From NCBI GenBank assembly GCA_015501055.1, contig JADNYV010000032.1, positions 124,001 through 188,000 on the forward strand: a stretch of 64,000 bases of DNA, given 5' to 3'. Positions 51,068-62,473 of this stretch are shown here, piece after piece; the stretch's first letter is position 1; the number at the start of each line of letters is the position of its first letter. The position numbers were made by a program, and so were the translations under genes. Source of the DNA: Mucidula mucida. Taxonomy: Eukaryota; Basidiomycota; Agaricomycetes; Agaricales; Physalacriaceae. Under the pieces are notes generated by a model. The model saw only the letters and a program-made list of their open reading frames with translations. It ran no database searches and was not told where the DNA came from.

Positions 51068-51832
51068 ATGTTCTTCGCTCGTCTTGCCTCTTTCGCCCTC
51101 TTCTCTACCGCTGCCCTAGTCAGCGCCGCGCCTCTCTCTGCTCGCGCCGACGTCAAGGCCGACGTCGGCTCCATTGTCGACGCGTCCCTCTCTGCTCGCG
51201 CCGACCTCAGCGCGTCCGTGGACGTCAGTGTCACTGACGCGATCAACACGCTCCTCCAAACCACCAACTCCGTCCTCCCCCAAATCAGTACGTCTTCTCC
51301 TCTTCCTCACAAAACAACATTTCATCTGACGCGCCACTACAGCTGCCTTGACTGGTAGCCTGACTGACGATGCCGTTGCCCCGCTCCTCCAGCAGCTCAA
51401 CGATGCTCTCAACACCACCGTCTCCACCTTATCCACCGTCGCTCCCTTGACTGCCGCCAAGCGTGACGCTGGTGCTGATGTTGCCAACCTGCTCGGTGGT
51501 CTCCTGAACGTATGCTTCCTTCATTCAAGTCGTTAATATCTTTGCTGACCCCACGTTATAGAACGTTGCTGATACCCTCAACCCCATCCTCGCTGAGGTC
51601 CAGCAGCTCCCCGTGGCATCTGAGCTCCTCACCACCCTCGACCCTCTCCTCAACACTGTCCTCACCACCGTTGAGGGTCTCATCCCCGGTGTCCTTGCTC
51701 TCGTTGGTGGCCTGTAAGTCCTCCCTCACTCACGAATTATTGAGTCTAAGTCTTATTATCAGTGTCAACACTGTGACTGGCCTTCTTGGCTCCCTAGGCC
51801 TCGGCGGTCTCCTCGGTGGACTGGGCCTCTAG
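51068..51832 (+). CDS. small secreted protein with Leu/Gly-rich C-terminus
   Basis: Four exons join to 202 aa: 51068-51287, 51343-51509, 51562-51713, 51763-51832. A signal peptide (MFFARLASFALFSTAALVSA) is followed by a probable dibasic-free pro-region and a mature part. The mature part has two Ala/Asp-rich repeats (ADVKADVGSIVDASLSARAD and ADLSASVDVSVTDA) and several amphipathic helices (LLQQLNDALNTTVSTL, NVADTLNPILAEVQQL). It ends in TGLLGSLGLGGLLGGLGL. There is no Cys, so it is neither hydrophobin nor cerato-platanin. The composition recalls fungal hydrophobic-surface-binding (HsbA-like) secreted proteins, but I do not see a decisive motif. Codon use is strongly C-ending, suggesting high expression. 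The dense pyrimidine-rich leader upstream fits that. Confidence 0.75.
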
Positions 51833-52055
51833 ATGTCGCCCTATAACTTTCGGATTGTATATATACCTTTGATACCCTTCCACGCCCGTGCTAGTCCCGG
51901 TTGTCGCACCAACGTATATACCTACCATTCGCCATACGCACACACTTCGAGTTCGAATATGCAGCCTGCACTTTTGAAATAGGCGTTTAGCTACATAGGC
52001 TACATCTGTTCTGCGTCTTCATGTTGACTGTTCAATGCCAGATTTCATTGATGAA
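51833..52055. other. intergenic between convergent genes
   Basis: 3' flanks of the secreted-protein gene (+) and the GH28 gene (-). No gene recognised. Confidence 0.4.
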
Positions 52056-53552
52056 TCACCCGCTGGCTGATCCTGTACATGAGAGCCCGTGATTACTGTT
52101 ATCGATGTTTGAGCAGAGGTATGCAGCTGTTCCCGAGGCGGGTTTGACATTGAAGTCGTCAAAGTAGACATCACAGGTTCCTGCCGAGGGGCAGTTCAAA
52201 CTGACAATGGTCTACAACGTCTTCATCAGCTCGTATCAGCTAAGATGTTGACCTATCTTACCTTTCCCGACGTCGTACCCGTGAACCCATTAAAGTGCAC
52301 ATCGGTGACAGACGAAGTCGACGGTGCGGCAGAGCATTCAGCGGCCGAGTCTGAACCATAGCACGACTGGATCTGAGCAGCATAGTCGCAGCCTTGGACG
52401 TTGACATTATTGTACGTGATGTTCTTCACCGTCGCGACACCATGATCAGATCCACCTATTGAAGGCAATTAATCTAGCATCAAATTGAATGGACGAGTGA
52501 CAAACCTTGATAGAGCTTAATCCCAACCGCCTTTGTTGAGTCGATCATCGTAGCACCGTCGACAATGACATTCTGTACAGTATCCGTCGAGCCAGCGCTC
52601 TTACCCAAGCTGCCCACCGAGAGTCCATGCGAGCTGCGAGGGAGGCATCAGTACATAGCTCTCACGAACAATATGGGTAGACTGACCCAGTGCATGTAAT
52701 GTTCGTGACCGTAACAAAATTGCTTCCAGGCTTGAACGCAACGCAGTCATCTTGGTTGGACACCGTCGTATCCGAGATGGTCACATACGTCGACTGGCCG
52801 ACATCGAAGCCGTCCGTGTTCTTGGGGACAGCACCGTCAGGCTCATTCGACGCTTGTGCAGCGGTGAGTATAAGACGCGAGTAGAGAACGTTTTTGGAGG
52901 ATCCTGACACTGAGTGGAACACGTTAGGCGGGTTCTTGAACCGGAGGTCGCGAACGGTGATGTCGCTTGAGCCGTCCTCGATGTACATCAATGTGGGGCG
53001 CTTGTAACTGCTGTCTGCAGCGAACGCGTCCCAGTAAGGCTACAGAAAGCTCGATTTCAAGATGACGGCGCGTGTCTAACAGAGGGACCAACCTGTCCGT
53101 TACCATCGACGAGTCCCGTCCCAGTGGCAGAGTAGATGCTAGCACCAGATACCCCTTCGAGGTGAAATATAGCACGAACGCCCTCCCAGCCATCAACATC
53201 GTCAGAGACCTTAAGAGTACCTTCAACTTGGAAATCACATCCAACGCATCCATCTGTGAACCGCAAGCCTTAGCCAAGACGATCCTTCAACCCCAATGTC
53301 ATGCAATTTACCAAAATCCAGTGTACTCCGGATAGCGTACGTTTTACCAGCGGGTATAACGATGATACCTCCATTCCCACAAGACGTGATAGCGGACCGG
53401 ATGGCGGGGACATCGTCAGTCGACGACGAGCCAGCACTCGCCGGCGTACATGTAGCCCGTTTCGCCAGCAAGACGGGAGTAGAAGGCGGGCTCGCTTTGG
53501 AGACGCGGAAGAGCAGGAGCGCGACAGTAGCAGCGGTGAACAGATTCAGCAT
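52056..53552 (-). CDS. GH28 polygalacturonase-like (probable exo-acting) glycoside hydrolase
   Basis: Secreted pectinase with the right-handed beta-helix fold that hydrolyses alpha-1,4-galacturonosyl linkages. ATG 53552 begins a signal peptide (MLNLFTAATVALLLFRVSKA). Then come AIRSAITSCGNGG and IIVIPAGKTYAI, a DGCVGCDFQVEGTLK turn, and GNGQPYWDAF. The catalytic region shows NTDGFDV (about 52800-52815), NQDDCVAF with the Asp pair (about 52735-52757), SHGLSVGSLG (His) and VGIKLYQGG (the Lys of the usual RIK). The C-terminus has four Cys and ends in SNHGLSCTGSASG. Several introns of 50-60 nt were seen, for example after GNGQ and after TLDF. The ordering and lack of long loops suggest an exo-polygalacturonase rather than an endo enzyme, but this is tentative. 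It is divergent from the pectin methylesterase gene. Confidence 0.9.
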
Positions 53553-54170
53553 GATCTTAGCGGGACGTTCTCCAGCAGGTCAGTTTTTAAGAGACGCCCT
53601 CGCAGCGGGCCGCGCGAAGACACATGGACGTGCATTTTTCCGGGATATCTGAGCGTGATGTGGTACGCTACCTTGAGTAGTTTAGCCTCCGTGGGAGGAT
53701 AAGAAAGAGAACTAGAAGGAAGGGTGTTATTTCGGAGATATCAAGCATGAGCCATGTACATAACCATGTCTCTTTCGCCCTCTTCGCTAGTATTCTTGCT
53801 ACTATTAGCAGCTCGCTGGCTCATCAATATTCTTTTTGATTGGACTAGTCCTCCAAAAGGCACTACACAATTGACCCTCGCCCTCGACTTTCTTCGACTC
53901 ACTCTCAGGCTGGCCCTCGAACCGCTCTCCGTTCAATCGCTGTTCCTTGTACAATGCGCCAAGCTGCAATTGATTAACACGGTCCAATACTGCTTTTTGA
54001 CATCAAGTTAGACCCTTGCCAACACGGTTTTATACCGGAAGACGGGGTCAGAAGAGCCATTTAACGGTCCGTGGTTGTGGCTGGCGGCGCGCGTGTATTG
54101 GCATGTGCGACTCGGTTCCGCATTGTATAAAGCTCTACTCTCCGGATGAATATACTCTGGTTTGAGCACC
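53553..54170. promoter_or_regulatory. shared divergent promoter of the pectinase pair
   Basis: 618 bp between the start codons of the GH28 gene (-) and the pectin methylesterase gene (+). Both promoters must lie here, so co-regulation is possible. No specific activator site was identified by eye. Confidence 0.5.
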
Positions 54171-55432
54171 ATGATATTCTTCGCGTGGACGTTGTATCTG
54201 GCGACTTGCGTTGCGGCTGTATCTCGGACGTCGCCTCCTAGTGGTGCGATTGTCGTCAAACAGAGTGGGACTGGGAGTGGGCAATATAGGTCGTTAGTTG
54301 TACATCAATTGGCAAGATGTTCATATATCGAACTGTCTAAAGCACTATCAACGCTGCCGTCGCCACACTCTCTGGGGGCGAAACCATTTTCATCTATCCT
54401 GGCACTTATAATGAACAAGTCAGCGTCACAGTCGCAGATGTCACTATAATGTGCTATACTGAAGAGTGCGCGCCGTTGCTTCAATCCGTTACTGGTTTGT
54501 CTAAACGGCAGTCTAGCACGGGCACGTACAAATCCAACCAAGTCACTATCACGAACAATCTCAATGCTAGAGACAACGGAGGCAACGATGCCTGTGCTAC
54601 TCTACGCGCCGAAAAGGATGGTTTCACGCTCTACAACTGTAATCTGGTTGTAAGTGGAGTAACTTGACAATCAAACGCGGTTGAACGTGTATAACAGAAT
54701 TCGTACGGCAAAGGTGTTCAAGCGACAGCGGTGGCTGCTCGAGGGTCTCACCAAGGATATTACGGCTCGAGTTTCACTAGTTATCAGGTATGTCACCTCA
54801 TCTCGAAGGCTATCTGTAGCCGTAGACATACCGCCTCCTCAGGACACCTTATTCGCCGACGGCGGATACCAATACTACAGGTATGTTTTTGCGTCCTTGC
54901 AGCGAATTCCAAAGACTGATTCGTCTCAAAGCAATTGTTATATCGAAGGCGCAGTAGACTACATCTACGGAAATGCCGGTGCATGGTTTGGCGAATGCAC
55001 CTTGGCGAGCAACGGAGGTGGCGCCATTACCGCGAACTCTCGAGAGACAGCCGATGATCCCAAATACTATGTGATCGATAGCTCCAAGATCGTCCAGGCA
55101 GCGTCGGCGACCTCTGATCTCACTAGTGCCGTTTACCTAGGCCGCCCATGGCGTGTGCTTGCACGGGTTGTGTTCCAGCGCAGCGTGTTGCCTGACTTGA
55201 TCAATCCTAAGGGTTATACCACATTAGCGGACAACGCTACTCCGTAAGCCTCTTCTCACGATCTGTGTATCAATGCTCAGTGACTGTGTTCAGTATCTTT
55301 TCGGAATTCAACAACACTGGCGAAGGGGCGGATACGTCGCAACGAGTAACCTATACTCCCATCAGCGCGCTTGTGTCAAAATCAACTGTGTTAGGCTCGG
55401 ACTGGGCAAGCTGGACAGATACGTCCTACTAA
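54171..55432 (+). CDS. pectin methylesterase (CE8)
   Basis: Secreted enzyme that de-esterifies methyl-galacturonate in pectin, preparing it for polygalacturonases. ATG 54171 opens a signal peptide (MIFFAWTLYLATCVAA), followed by a VKQSGTGSGQYSTINAAVAT start typical of CE8, then GETIFIYPGTYNEQV. The catalytic core has GSSFTSYQDTLFADG (Gln and Asp of the QDTL motif), IEGAVDYIYGNAGAWF (second Asp) and YLGRPWR (Arg, Trp). Introns occur at about 54297-54350, 54657-54709, 54788-54840, 54881-54932 and 55247-55294. The last exon reads IFSEFNNTGEG...GSDWASWTDTSY with stop at 55430-55432. The segment MCYTEECAPLLQSVTG is atypical compared with the family and may indicate a missed short intron. The stop lies 28 bp from the end of the minus-strand F-box pseudogene. 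Confidence 0.88.
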
Positions 55433-55460
55433 CTACGAAACTAGCATGTACGAGTCCGTT

Positions 55461-57103
55461 TCAATCTTCAGAGACATAGTTTCTGTACAATCGAGTGACC
55501 ACTACACCATCGACAATCGACTCGTTGAGCCAGTCCTCTTGGGGAGTACTATTCTTGCCAGGGGACGATTCTGTAAGAATGAGATCAACGGGTGGCAGAG
55601 AACAAAGTGCAGGAGGGATATTTACCAGCGAGCGTGACTCCGCGATGCGCCGGATCGAAAGGAGGGCTTGATCGTGATTGGCAAAGCCACACTCGTGAAG
55701 ATCAAGAGTAGTAAGAGACGGCAAGAGCACCGCGCCTTTCTCCGCCACAACAAGACCGTTGAGAAACTCCGAGATAACATTTTGGTCCTTCAGCCTGAAT
55801 TCTTCCACACCAGACATAGGTCCTAAGAATTTGAGCAACGTTCCGGCGGTGCTAGCGTTACCCGACCAACGGTTCCAAGGCTCTGTCATGAAGCAAGTGA
55901 TGTGGAGACTTGAAATTTGATGGAAGTCAGGATGTGGGACGAGGGTCGTCCAATACCAGGCGTCGGTTTGGAAGGTGACAGTAAGGCAGCAAATGGACGG
56001 AACCCGCAAAGTATGGAAAAAGTTCTCGATTTGAGGGTCATTGGTTATAACCCCGAGACGCTTTAGAGCCGGTAAAGTGATCAAACGTCCATAGACATCG
56101 TCTTGAAGGAGAGCATATCTCGAACATCAATCATCAGTGTTGCCTCTTCTGCGCCATGTAACTGCTGAAGACTGGTGAGAAATCCGGGTCCAACTCGGAG
56201 AAATGGCATGAGAGTTTTAAGAGCTTGCTCCAAGGAAATTCGCCAAGGGTTTTGTACGCCTCGACGTCAGTCTCCAATGAGGGGTATAAATGCATGATTC
56301 TGACGTTCTGATATTTCTGAAAGTGTCCACAGAGATATCGCCATTATCGCCCGGATTCTCGTCGCGTACACCCAACTCCTGCAATAGTGGAATTGACATC
56401 CGGAGAAGGACTGCAACGATGACGATGACATGTGGGAGTTTAGGATTCGCCAGCGCTTCGCGCTTTTCTTCAAGAGAGGCATTAAGGGATGAGCGCCAAT
56501 GTTCATCTCCCCGCTGGCAATGTTGACGCAGAGATCAAGATTGGCGGACCTTTCGAAGAACAGCGAGCCCACGAGAGAGCATTGTTGAGGGGAAAAACTG
56601 GTATATCGTGTGAAATCAAGGTATACCATCGACCACAAGCGCGGAAGAGAGAGCGTAATATCTCGCCACCGATGGGAGACGTGGGATATATTCCAGGGAT
56701 GGTTTAGAGGAGAAAGGCTGTCGAACTTATCGCCATCTGTAGACCAATCAATCTCGTGGTGGTTCACAATCGGGGTACAGCAAAGGAATATTTCGGTGAG
56801 GACATCTTCGGGTAAGGATCGCATGGGATGGAGAATACTCTTCGCGTCAGCCATCCTACACAACGCCGTCTCCTGCAGGCCCATCAGTGCAGAAAGTGTT
56901 TCTTGGGCCTTTGTTATCTGGGAGTGTAGAGAGTCGATGTATACAGACGATTCCTGCATGATTTGGCGCAGGCCGTGAACCTCGACATCGAGTGGGGGAG
57001 TGTTCGCGGAAAGAAGCTCAGAGAAGCGGAGCGACAGGGGTGTTTCAGTTAGACGAGGATGTTCAGCCAGCAGCCCACAGGTAGGACAAGGAGACTGGTC
57101 CAT
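55461..57103 (-). pseudogene. F-box protein, copy D (frame-disrupted)
   Basis: Reads from ATG 57103 (MDQSPCPTCGLL) through a full N-terminus: helix, F-box core LPEDVLTEIFLCCTP and HVSHRWRDITLSLPRLWS. At about 56390-56400 the frame shifts (a base appears missing in the LLQELG equivalent). It shifts again downstream and passes stops near 56110-56140, then resumes in one frame from about 56084 to the stop at 55461 (LPALKRLGV ... LDLHECGFANHDQALLSI). It keeps the family architecture but cannot make a full product as written. More similar to copies A, B and C than to E. Its 3' end nearly abuts the convergent pectin methylesterase. Confidence 0.75.
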
Positions 57104-57436
57104 TGCAAGCAATGGGAAGCTTCGCGCTTATGAGGAGTACGCCCAAAGGCTGCCTCGAACGGCATATTCAGCTTCTGTTATGCCAGTCTGTCAATGTCAA
57201 GGCTGACCTGGCGCTAATAGTCTCGCAATTTTCAGTTGCTTGATTTTGGTTGCAGTCTAATAAACACTGAGAATTTGCTGCAGAATTTGGTTATCGAGAA
57301 GCAACAGGAGACAGTGAACATGAAAGTAAAAAGCAAGAGAGGCCGCTCACGTGGTTGAGTCGGATTGACTTCACAATGCACATATTACGAGCCAAACAAG
57401 TTGATTGTAATTGTCTATCGATATACATGAAAGGAT
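57104..57436. other. intergenic, no gene recognised
   Basis: Short region between F-box copy D and the DAO-type oxidoreductase. Nothing recognisable. Confidence 0.4.
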
Positions 57437-59100
57437 TCAGATACGGTCTTCAAGCTTTGCTCTCTTCCACCTCTTCTCCGTCGCTCGGAATACATCAGGA
57501 AACCAAGTCGACAACTTATCCTCCTCTTCTCGCCCGAGGATCATCGATGCCAGTGCTTTACCACTAATCCAAGCATGCGTCATCCCCTCTCCAGTAAATC
57601 CCGCCACAATCCACTCTGCGTGGTCTTCAAAAGTCGGTCTTCCAGAGAGTTTACTCGGCAGTTTTCCTACCCACGGCATCATATCCGCCGATATACCCAA
57701 GATCCCACTCCAAGCCTTCTTTACTCTGCCTGCCTCAAATCGCGAATCCTGTTCGTCCTCAATGTTCTCTCCACCCCAGTGCTCACCAAAGTACGTCGCA
57801 AGAGCGCCTCCAAGGTACGCTTGGGTAGGGAAGTGCATAGATCGGTCGTCGACACATCCGATGGCATCGAAGAAGGCGGAGCCTCCAAGCTCTGCGGCGA
57901 CACCACCGCCAAACATAAATTCTGCATGAGGAGTTTTGCCAAAGTTAGAAGAGGGCGTCTGAGGTTGTTGGGTGAGATAATCCCATTTGTCTTCGCTCGT
58001 TGAATAGTAGAAAACAAAGGAGCGCGTCCCCAGCCAGCTCGGCCCTTGTGTAATCGTTGAATGGGAGGCATCGTCGCGGGTAGGGACATGGCCTAAGCCA
58101 GTACCCGGACGCTGTGCTGTCATATGTCCGCGAATGGGGACAATCTTGCGCCGCATAGGCTCGACGAGATGTGACGTCCAGGCGTTACTCGCATGTACGA
58201 TGTGTTTAGTTGTTATCGTGCCGCGTGGGGTAACGACTCTGTATGAGCCAGCCGAACTTGCAATGTTGGTACACGGTGTGTGGGTGTATAGTTGGAATCT
58301 ATGAAAGAAGATCAAAAAGATGATGGACGATGGATGAAAGGCACAGGTCCTCACGAAGAATATGACTTTAGCAAGCGCGCGAGGATACCAGTCACTAAAC
58401 GATAAGGATGTACTGCGCCGCCATTCGTCTTGATAGCGCCAATTACTCTGTCGCACAGCTGTAAATCAGATAGAGCCTCGGGTCCTTCTAGCACTTCCCA
58501 CAATCCATTCTCCTCGGGCAGCGCTTTCAAAAAGTATTCCAGCTTCAGTTTCAAACTCTCGAACACAGAGAGCTCAAAGAAGGCGTCATATGTGTCGACC
58601 TTTCGGCATTGACTGTACTCCAAAAGTCCCTCCTCTTCTGCAGCGCGCAAGAGTGCGTGCAAATGTGCCCGCCGAAACCTGATAATGCGCTTGGCTGTCT
58701 CCGCCCCAACAGCCTTTTCCAGTGCCTGGTAGTCGTGGTACAGCGGTGGCGTAATGTGTCCACCGTTCCGCGCCGTTGCGCCTGAACATACGTCTCGCGC
58801 TTCAAGCATCATAACGGTTCGCTCCTTCCCAGTCAGATGTGACTTAGCGAGGAACTCCCGTGCAAAAGAAGTCCCAGCTATGCCGGATCCAATGATGATC
58901 ACATCAGCAGATGTCGGCAAGCAGTCTTCTGCACCATGTTGCGCCAGCGGAGAGGGTGGGTTGGCCCAGAATGGTGTCAAGGGATTGGGTAAGGGTAGTC
59001 CAGGAGATAAGGAGAGCTTCTTGTTGAGCTCATCGTAAGACGCAGCAAGTTGACGCAGCGTCTCAAAAGTCAAGCGTATTTTGGAAAGGAGAGTGCCCAT
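57437..59100 (-). CDS. FAD-dependent amine/amino-acid oxidoreductase (DAO family)
   Basis: Flavoprotein of the D-amino-acid oxidase/glycine oxidase superfamily that oxidises an amino group. The correct start is ATG 59100 (MGTLLSKIRLTFETL), because 59106 reads GTG. The N-terminal Rossmann motif is VIIIGSGIAGTSFAREF, followed by LEARDVCSGATARNGGH, the conserved GATGRNGG-type FAD loop (Ala here replaces Gly). A single intron (58299-58354) separates exon 1 from exon 2. The second exon reads IVHASNAWTSHLVEPMRRKIVPIRGHM, then a domain ending GAVHP...WIVAGFTGEGMTHAWISGKALA, which is the C-terminal FAD-contacting GFTGHGM motif of the family. The total is about 535 aa, longer than bacterial DAO (about 350), with an extended N-terminus. 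Substrate unknown. No signal peptide. Confidence 0.88.
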
Positions 59101-59554
59101 CCTCACCGTGGAAGACTAATGGTGGCGCTAGGGTGGGTATGAATTGGCTCGACGACGTGTCCGTCATCACCGGCCAGATTTCTTTTCCACGGCTAGTAAT
59201 GTTACAAATTGAGAACTCGGACTCACAGCTCATCAGTTACAGCTATAGTTCGTGCTTGTATTTTCCTAGTCGAGAACAAACGCCATAGCGAATCAGTGAT
59301 TAGCGTTCAGATCTACCATTTCAGACTCCGATGTTCGCGCCGAGGCGGAGATTGATGCTCATATTCCCGACTGATATCTACCGAGTTGCCAACCTGTTCA
59401 TGTATCCTTCTATCATCCACCTCGTAGTAAGTTCAAGTGACAATTCTTCAGAACTGCTACGAAAGAAAGGCAACATTTCGTTATCTGGCTACTGGAGAAT
59501 ATGCTCTGCCGCCCTAACCTGTTGCCGAACAGGTTGTCGGGGATCTCGATCCTT
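59101..59554. other. intergenic, no gene recognised
   Basis: 5' flank of the DAO-type gene. Nothing recognisable. Confidence 0.4.
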
Positions 59555-61139
59555 TCAAGTACGGCACAAGGACGAGTCTGTGAGGCTCAGATCAGCAACA
59601 AAACAAAATGAGACCTTGAGACTTACTTCTACACATGTCCTATCGCCTCTTATTTCGGCGATGCGCAATAATGAACGGCGAACTTCAGCGTCGTTGACAA
59701 AGGTGCATTCGCGAAGATTGAGAGTGCGCAACAATGGAAAGAGTGTGGTCCCTTTCACCCCTGCCTTCGCGACAAGGCCATCGAGAAATTCTGTAGAAAT
59801 CTTGTCCTTTAACTGAAAACATTCCACCCCGGTCATCAGGGCTAAGAATTTGAGCAACATCTTTGTGCCTCCAATATATTCCAACTGTGCATAACCTTCA
59901 TCTCCCTCTCCAGGAACCAGATCCATGGAACATTCGATCTGCAGAGTTGTCAGTCGACAGAGATGTGGGTGCCAATGAAGATATCGTAAATCGATGAAAT
60001 GTTCGGGGAAGGTGAGCGCGAGGTGCTGAATGGAGGGAAAGCGCAGGTGATGAAGGAAGTCTGCCAAAGCGCCCGGACTGGCTTCATACTCGGTTATATC
60101 AATGTGTCGGAGCATTGGAAGAGAGACTATGTGGTCCAAAGCAACATTGACGTATACCATGCCAATCTTCATCGTCAACTCTGCAAGCCCAACAGAACAC
60201 TCAAGGATAGACATGAACTTGCTCCGCTGTATATGAATAGCACGCCAGCTTGGTCACTAAGCTCCAAGGGAAGGGACCGATTATGATATAGGACTCGTCT
60301 GGGCCATCAGTATAGTAGAAACTGACAGTCCTCACGTTTGCGACATTCTTGAAGACGTCGGCGTAGTAGTCAGTGGATTCGGTCCCACCTTGATACCCAA
60401 TACCAATTTCTTGCAGTGTTAAATTCCCATCCTGAGAAGGATTGTAAGGATCACGACGGCAGATGCACGTTCAAAGTCCTCCAACGCGGTGCGCTCGCTT
60501 CAAGGAATCCCGTTAAAGGGTGATCAACGATGCCCTTTTCCCCACTACCGATAGTCATCGAGAGGTCCATATTGGCGGACCTCTCGAACAACAGGCTGCC
60601 CTTGTAGACGCATTGCCGGTTCGTTAGGTTTTCGTATTCTCCGAAATTTAGGTATATCGTGGACCAAAGACGGGGTAGGGAAAGTGCAGTCTTTCGCCAC
60701 CTGCGGCAGACATGGGACAAGTTCCAAGGATGGTTGCGAGGACAAAGCGTATCGAATTCTGGGTCATATTCGCCAAAGTCGCGCATTGTTTCATCTTTGA
60801 ATGGGGTGCAAAGGAGAAAGAATTCGGCTAGGACGTCTTCGGGAAGCGACCGGATGGGATGAAGAATTTTTTTCAAGTCGACAAGCCGACGCAACGTGCT
60901 ATCGCGTAAGGCTTGCAGAGTGGAAACTGTTTCCTGCGCCAATTTGAGCTGGCGCGCTGAAGGGATTCCACGAGCGCCGAAGACTCCTGTACCATTCGAC
61001 GCAAATCGTTGATTTCGGCATCATCCCGCGGAGGAGTGTTGACGCAGAGCAGCTCTGAAACGGGTGGCGAAGACGGTGTATCAAGCAACGAGGGATCTGT
61101 TCTGAGGATGCCACACGTCGGACAGCATATTTGTGGCAT
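59555..61139 (-). pseudogene. F-box protein, copy E (diverged, broken)
   Basis: The most diverged family member. ATG 61139 starts MPQICCPTCGILRTDP. The frame shifts near 60950-60970 and continues with LAQETVSTLQALRDSTL, the F-box core LPEDVLAEFFLLCTPF, then HVCRRWRKTALSLPRLWSTIY. A stop codon interrupts it near 60450 and the frame shifts again shortly after. A later segment (59555-60214) reads LLKFLALMTGVECFQLKDK, LRTLNLRECTF and VNDAEVRRSLLRIAE, corresponding to the LRR-like C-terminus. Only the N-terminal CPTCG motif, F-box and C-terminal Leu-rich parts remain clear. About 40-50 percent similar to copy A over the F-box region by eye. Confidence 0.7.
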
Positions 61140-62473
61140 CTTTGGCGAGGTATACGCGTCAAATCACGAGAGACGGTGAAAGAGGGGAAAAGAACACTTG
61201 CCAACTACAAAGGACTGGAGGGCCACAAGGGATTATCTGCTAATTGATGAAACTGACTCGGCAAGCTGTTCTAATGATGTTATAACCGCGTTAGAAAGGT
61301 GCCTAATCAGCATTTCTGTTCACCTGCCTGGAAGAGGTCAAGCTAAAGTCTGTAGCGTACGCGTCTCAATGAGGGTAACAGCGCCGGAAGAACAGTCAGC
61401 ACAAATTTTCACCGAAGGATGATGACGGCAAGAAGAAGTGATGCGTGCGTTGAAGTCAGGTTGAAGTAAACAAGGAAGGAACTAAGCTTACGGCAAACCG
61501 GGCCGCGAGGCCGGCGTCGACATGGCTCTTGAACGAACCAGCGGCCCCTTGGGGGTATAATCCTTGCGCGCGGCCTAGAAAGGCGCAGAATACAGAGGTT
61601 GTATCAGGTTAATTGAATGTTGGGTTTTAAAGCTACAATGTTAAGTTTCGCAAGGAAATCACGCGGAAAATCTCAAGAACGCCGAATTATGTGCACAATA
61701 GGATGCACAACGCCCATAACTACTGTTATGTGCGTCGATACCTACCAAGTATCTGATGTGCTTGCAATATCAATAAAAAAACCAATAAGAGCGGACATGA
61801 GATCCTGCTAGTGTCAGTTGACGTTCAACGCCTGGAATGGTCGCCAAGCTTCGAAGAGTATCAAGTACAAGAAAGCCTCATAAGCGAGATGCATCAACAA
61901 ATAAAGAATGACTGGAACGTGCCTCCGGGTTGACTAGAGGCGGGTTACGTTATCAGGAGACCATCAAGGCCAAATATTCTGTTTCGCTTCACACTCTGCT
62001 CCGAGCAAGGCTTACACAGATGTCGTTAGAACATTGTTCTCGCTGGTCGTCCCAGCTTTGATGGTGAACGCCCATGAGCCTCTTTCGTCTTCAAGCACCA
62101 TTTCGACGGAGCCACTGGGATCCTGACCTTTTTGGATGCCCGGGTAAGCACTCACGAACATGTATACAGAGGAAGTTCTTGCTTTTGTCCAAGCGTACTT
62201 CTGGAGCATTCAATGTGCACAGATGTCACATGCGACGACAATACTGGGATCCCGATCCTTTGCTCACCTCCTCGTCTCAGCCGCATCCGCTAGTATCAAC
62301 GCACTGTACAGCCAATAAATTATTCCTACAGACTGCTCTTTCATTGAAATAGAGAGCGATAAACAAAAGATTGAGCACTTAGACAAATGTATCATCTCTC
62401 AAGAGACTTCTAGATCTACGCGTCGGTCTAATCTAGGCCTCTACACCAAAAACCTCTAAATCAAGACACTGGT
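61140..62473. other. 1.3-kb intergenic region, no gene recognised
   Basis: Contains a GC-rich palindromic patch at about 61497-61580 ('ggccgcgaggccggcgtcgacatgg' type sequence) which was checked for tRNA features and rejected. Nothing else recognisable. Confidence 0.4.

Noticed and set aside
52056..55432. pectinase pair as a biosynthetic or defence cluster
   Set aside because: Only two CAZymes with a shared promoter; no further pathway genes adjoin them.
61497..61590. possible tRNA or structured RNA
   Set aside because: The GC-rich palindrome lacks convincing A and B boxes, and no cloverleaf could be drawn.
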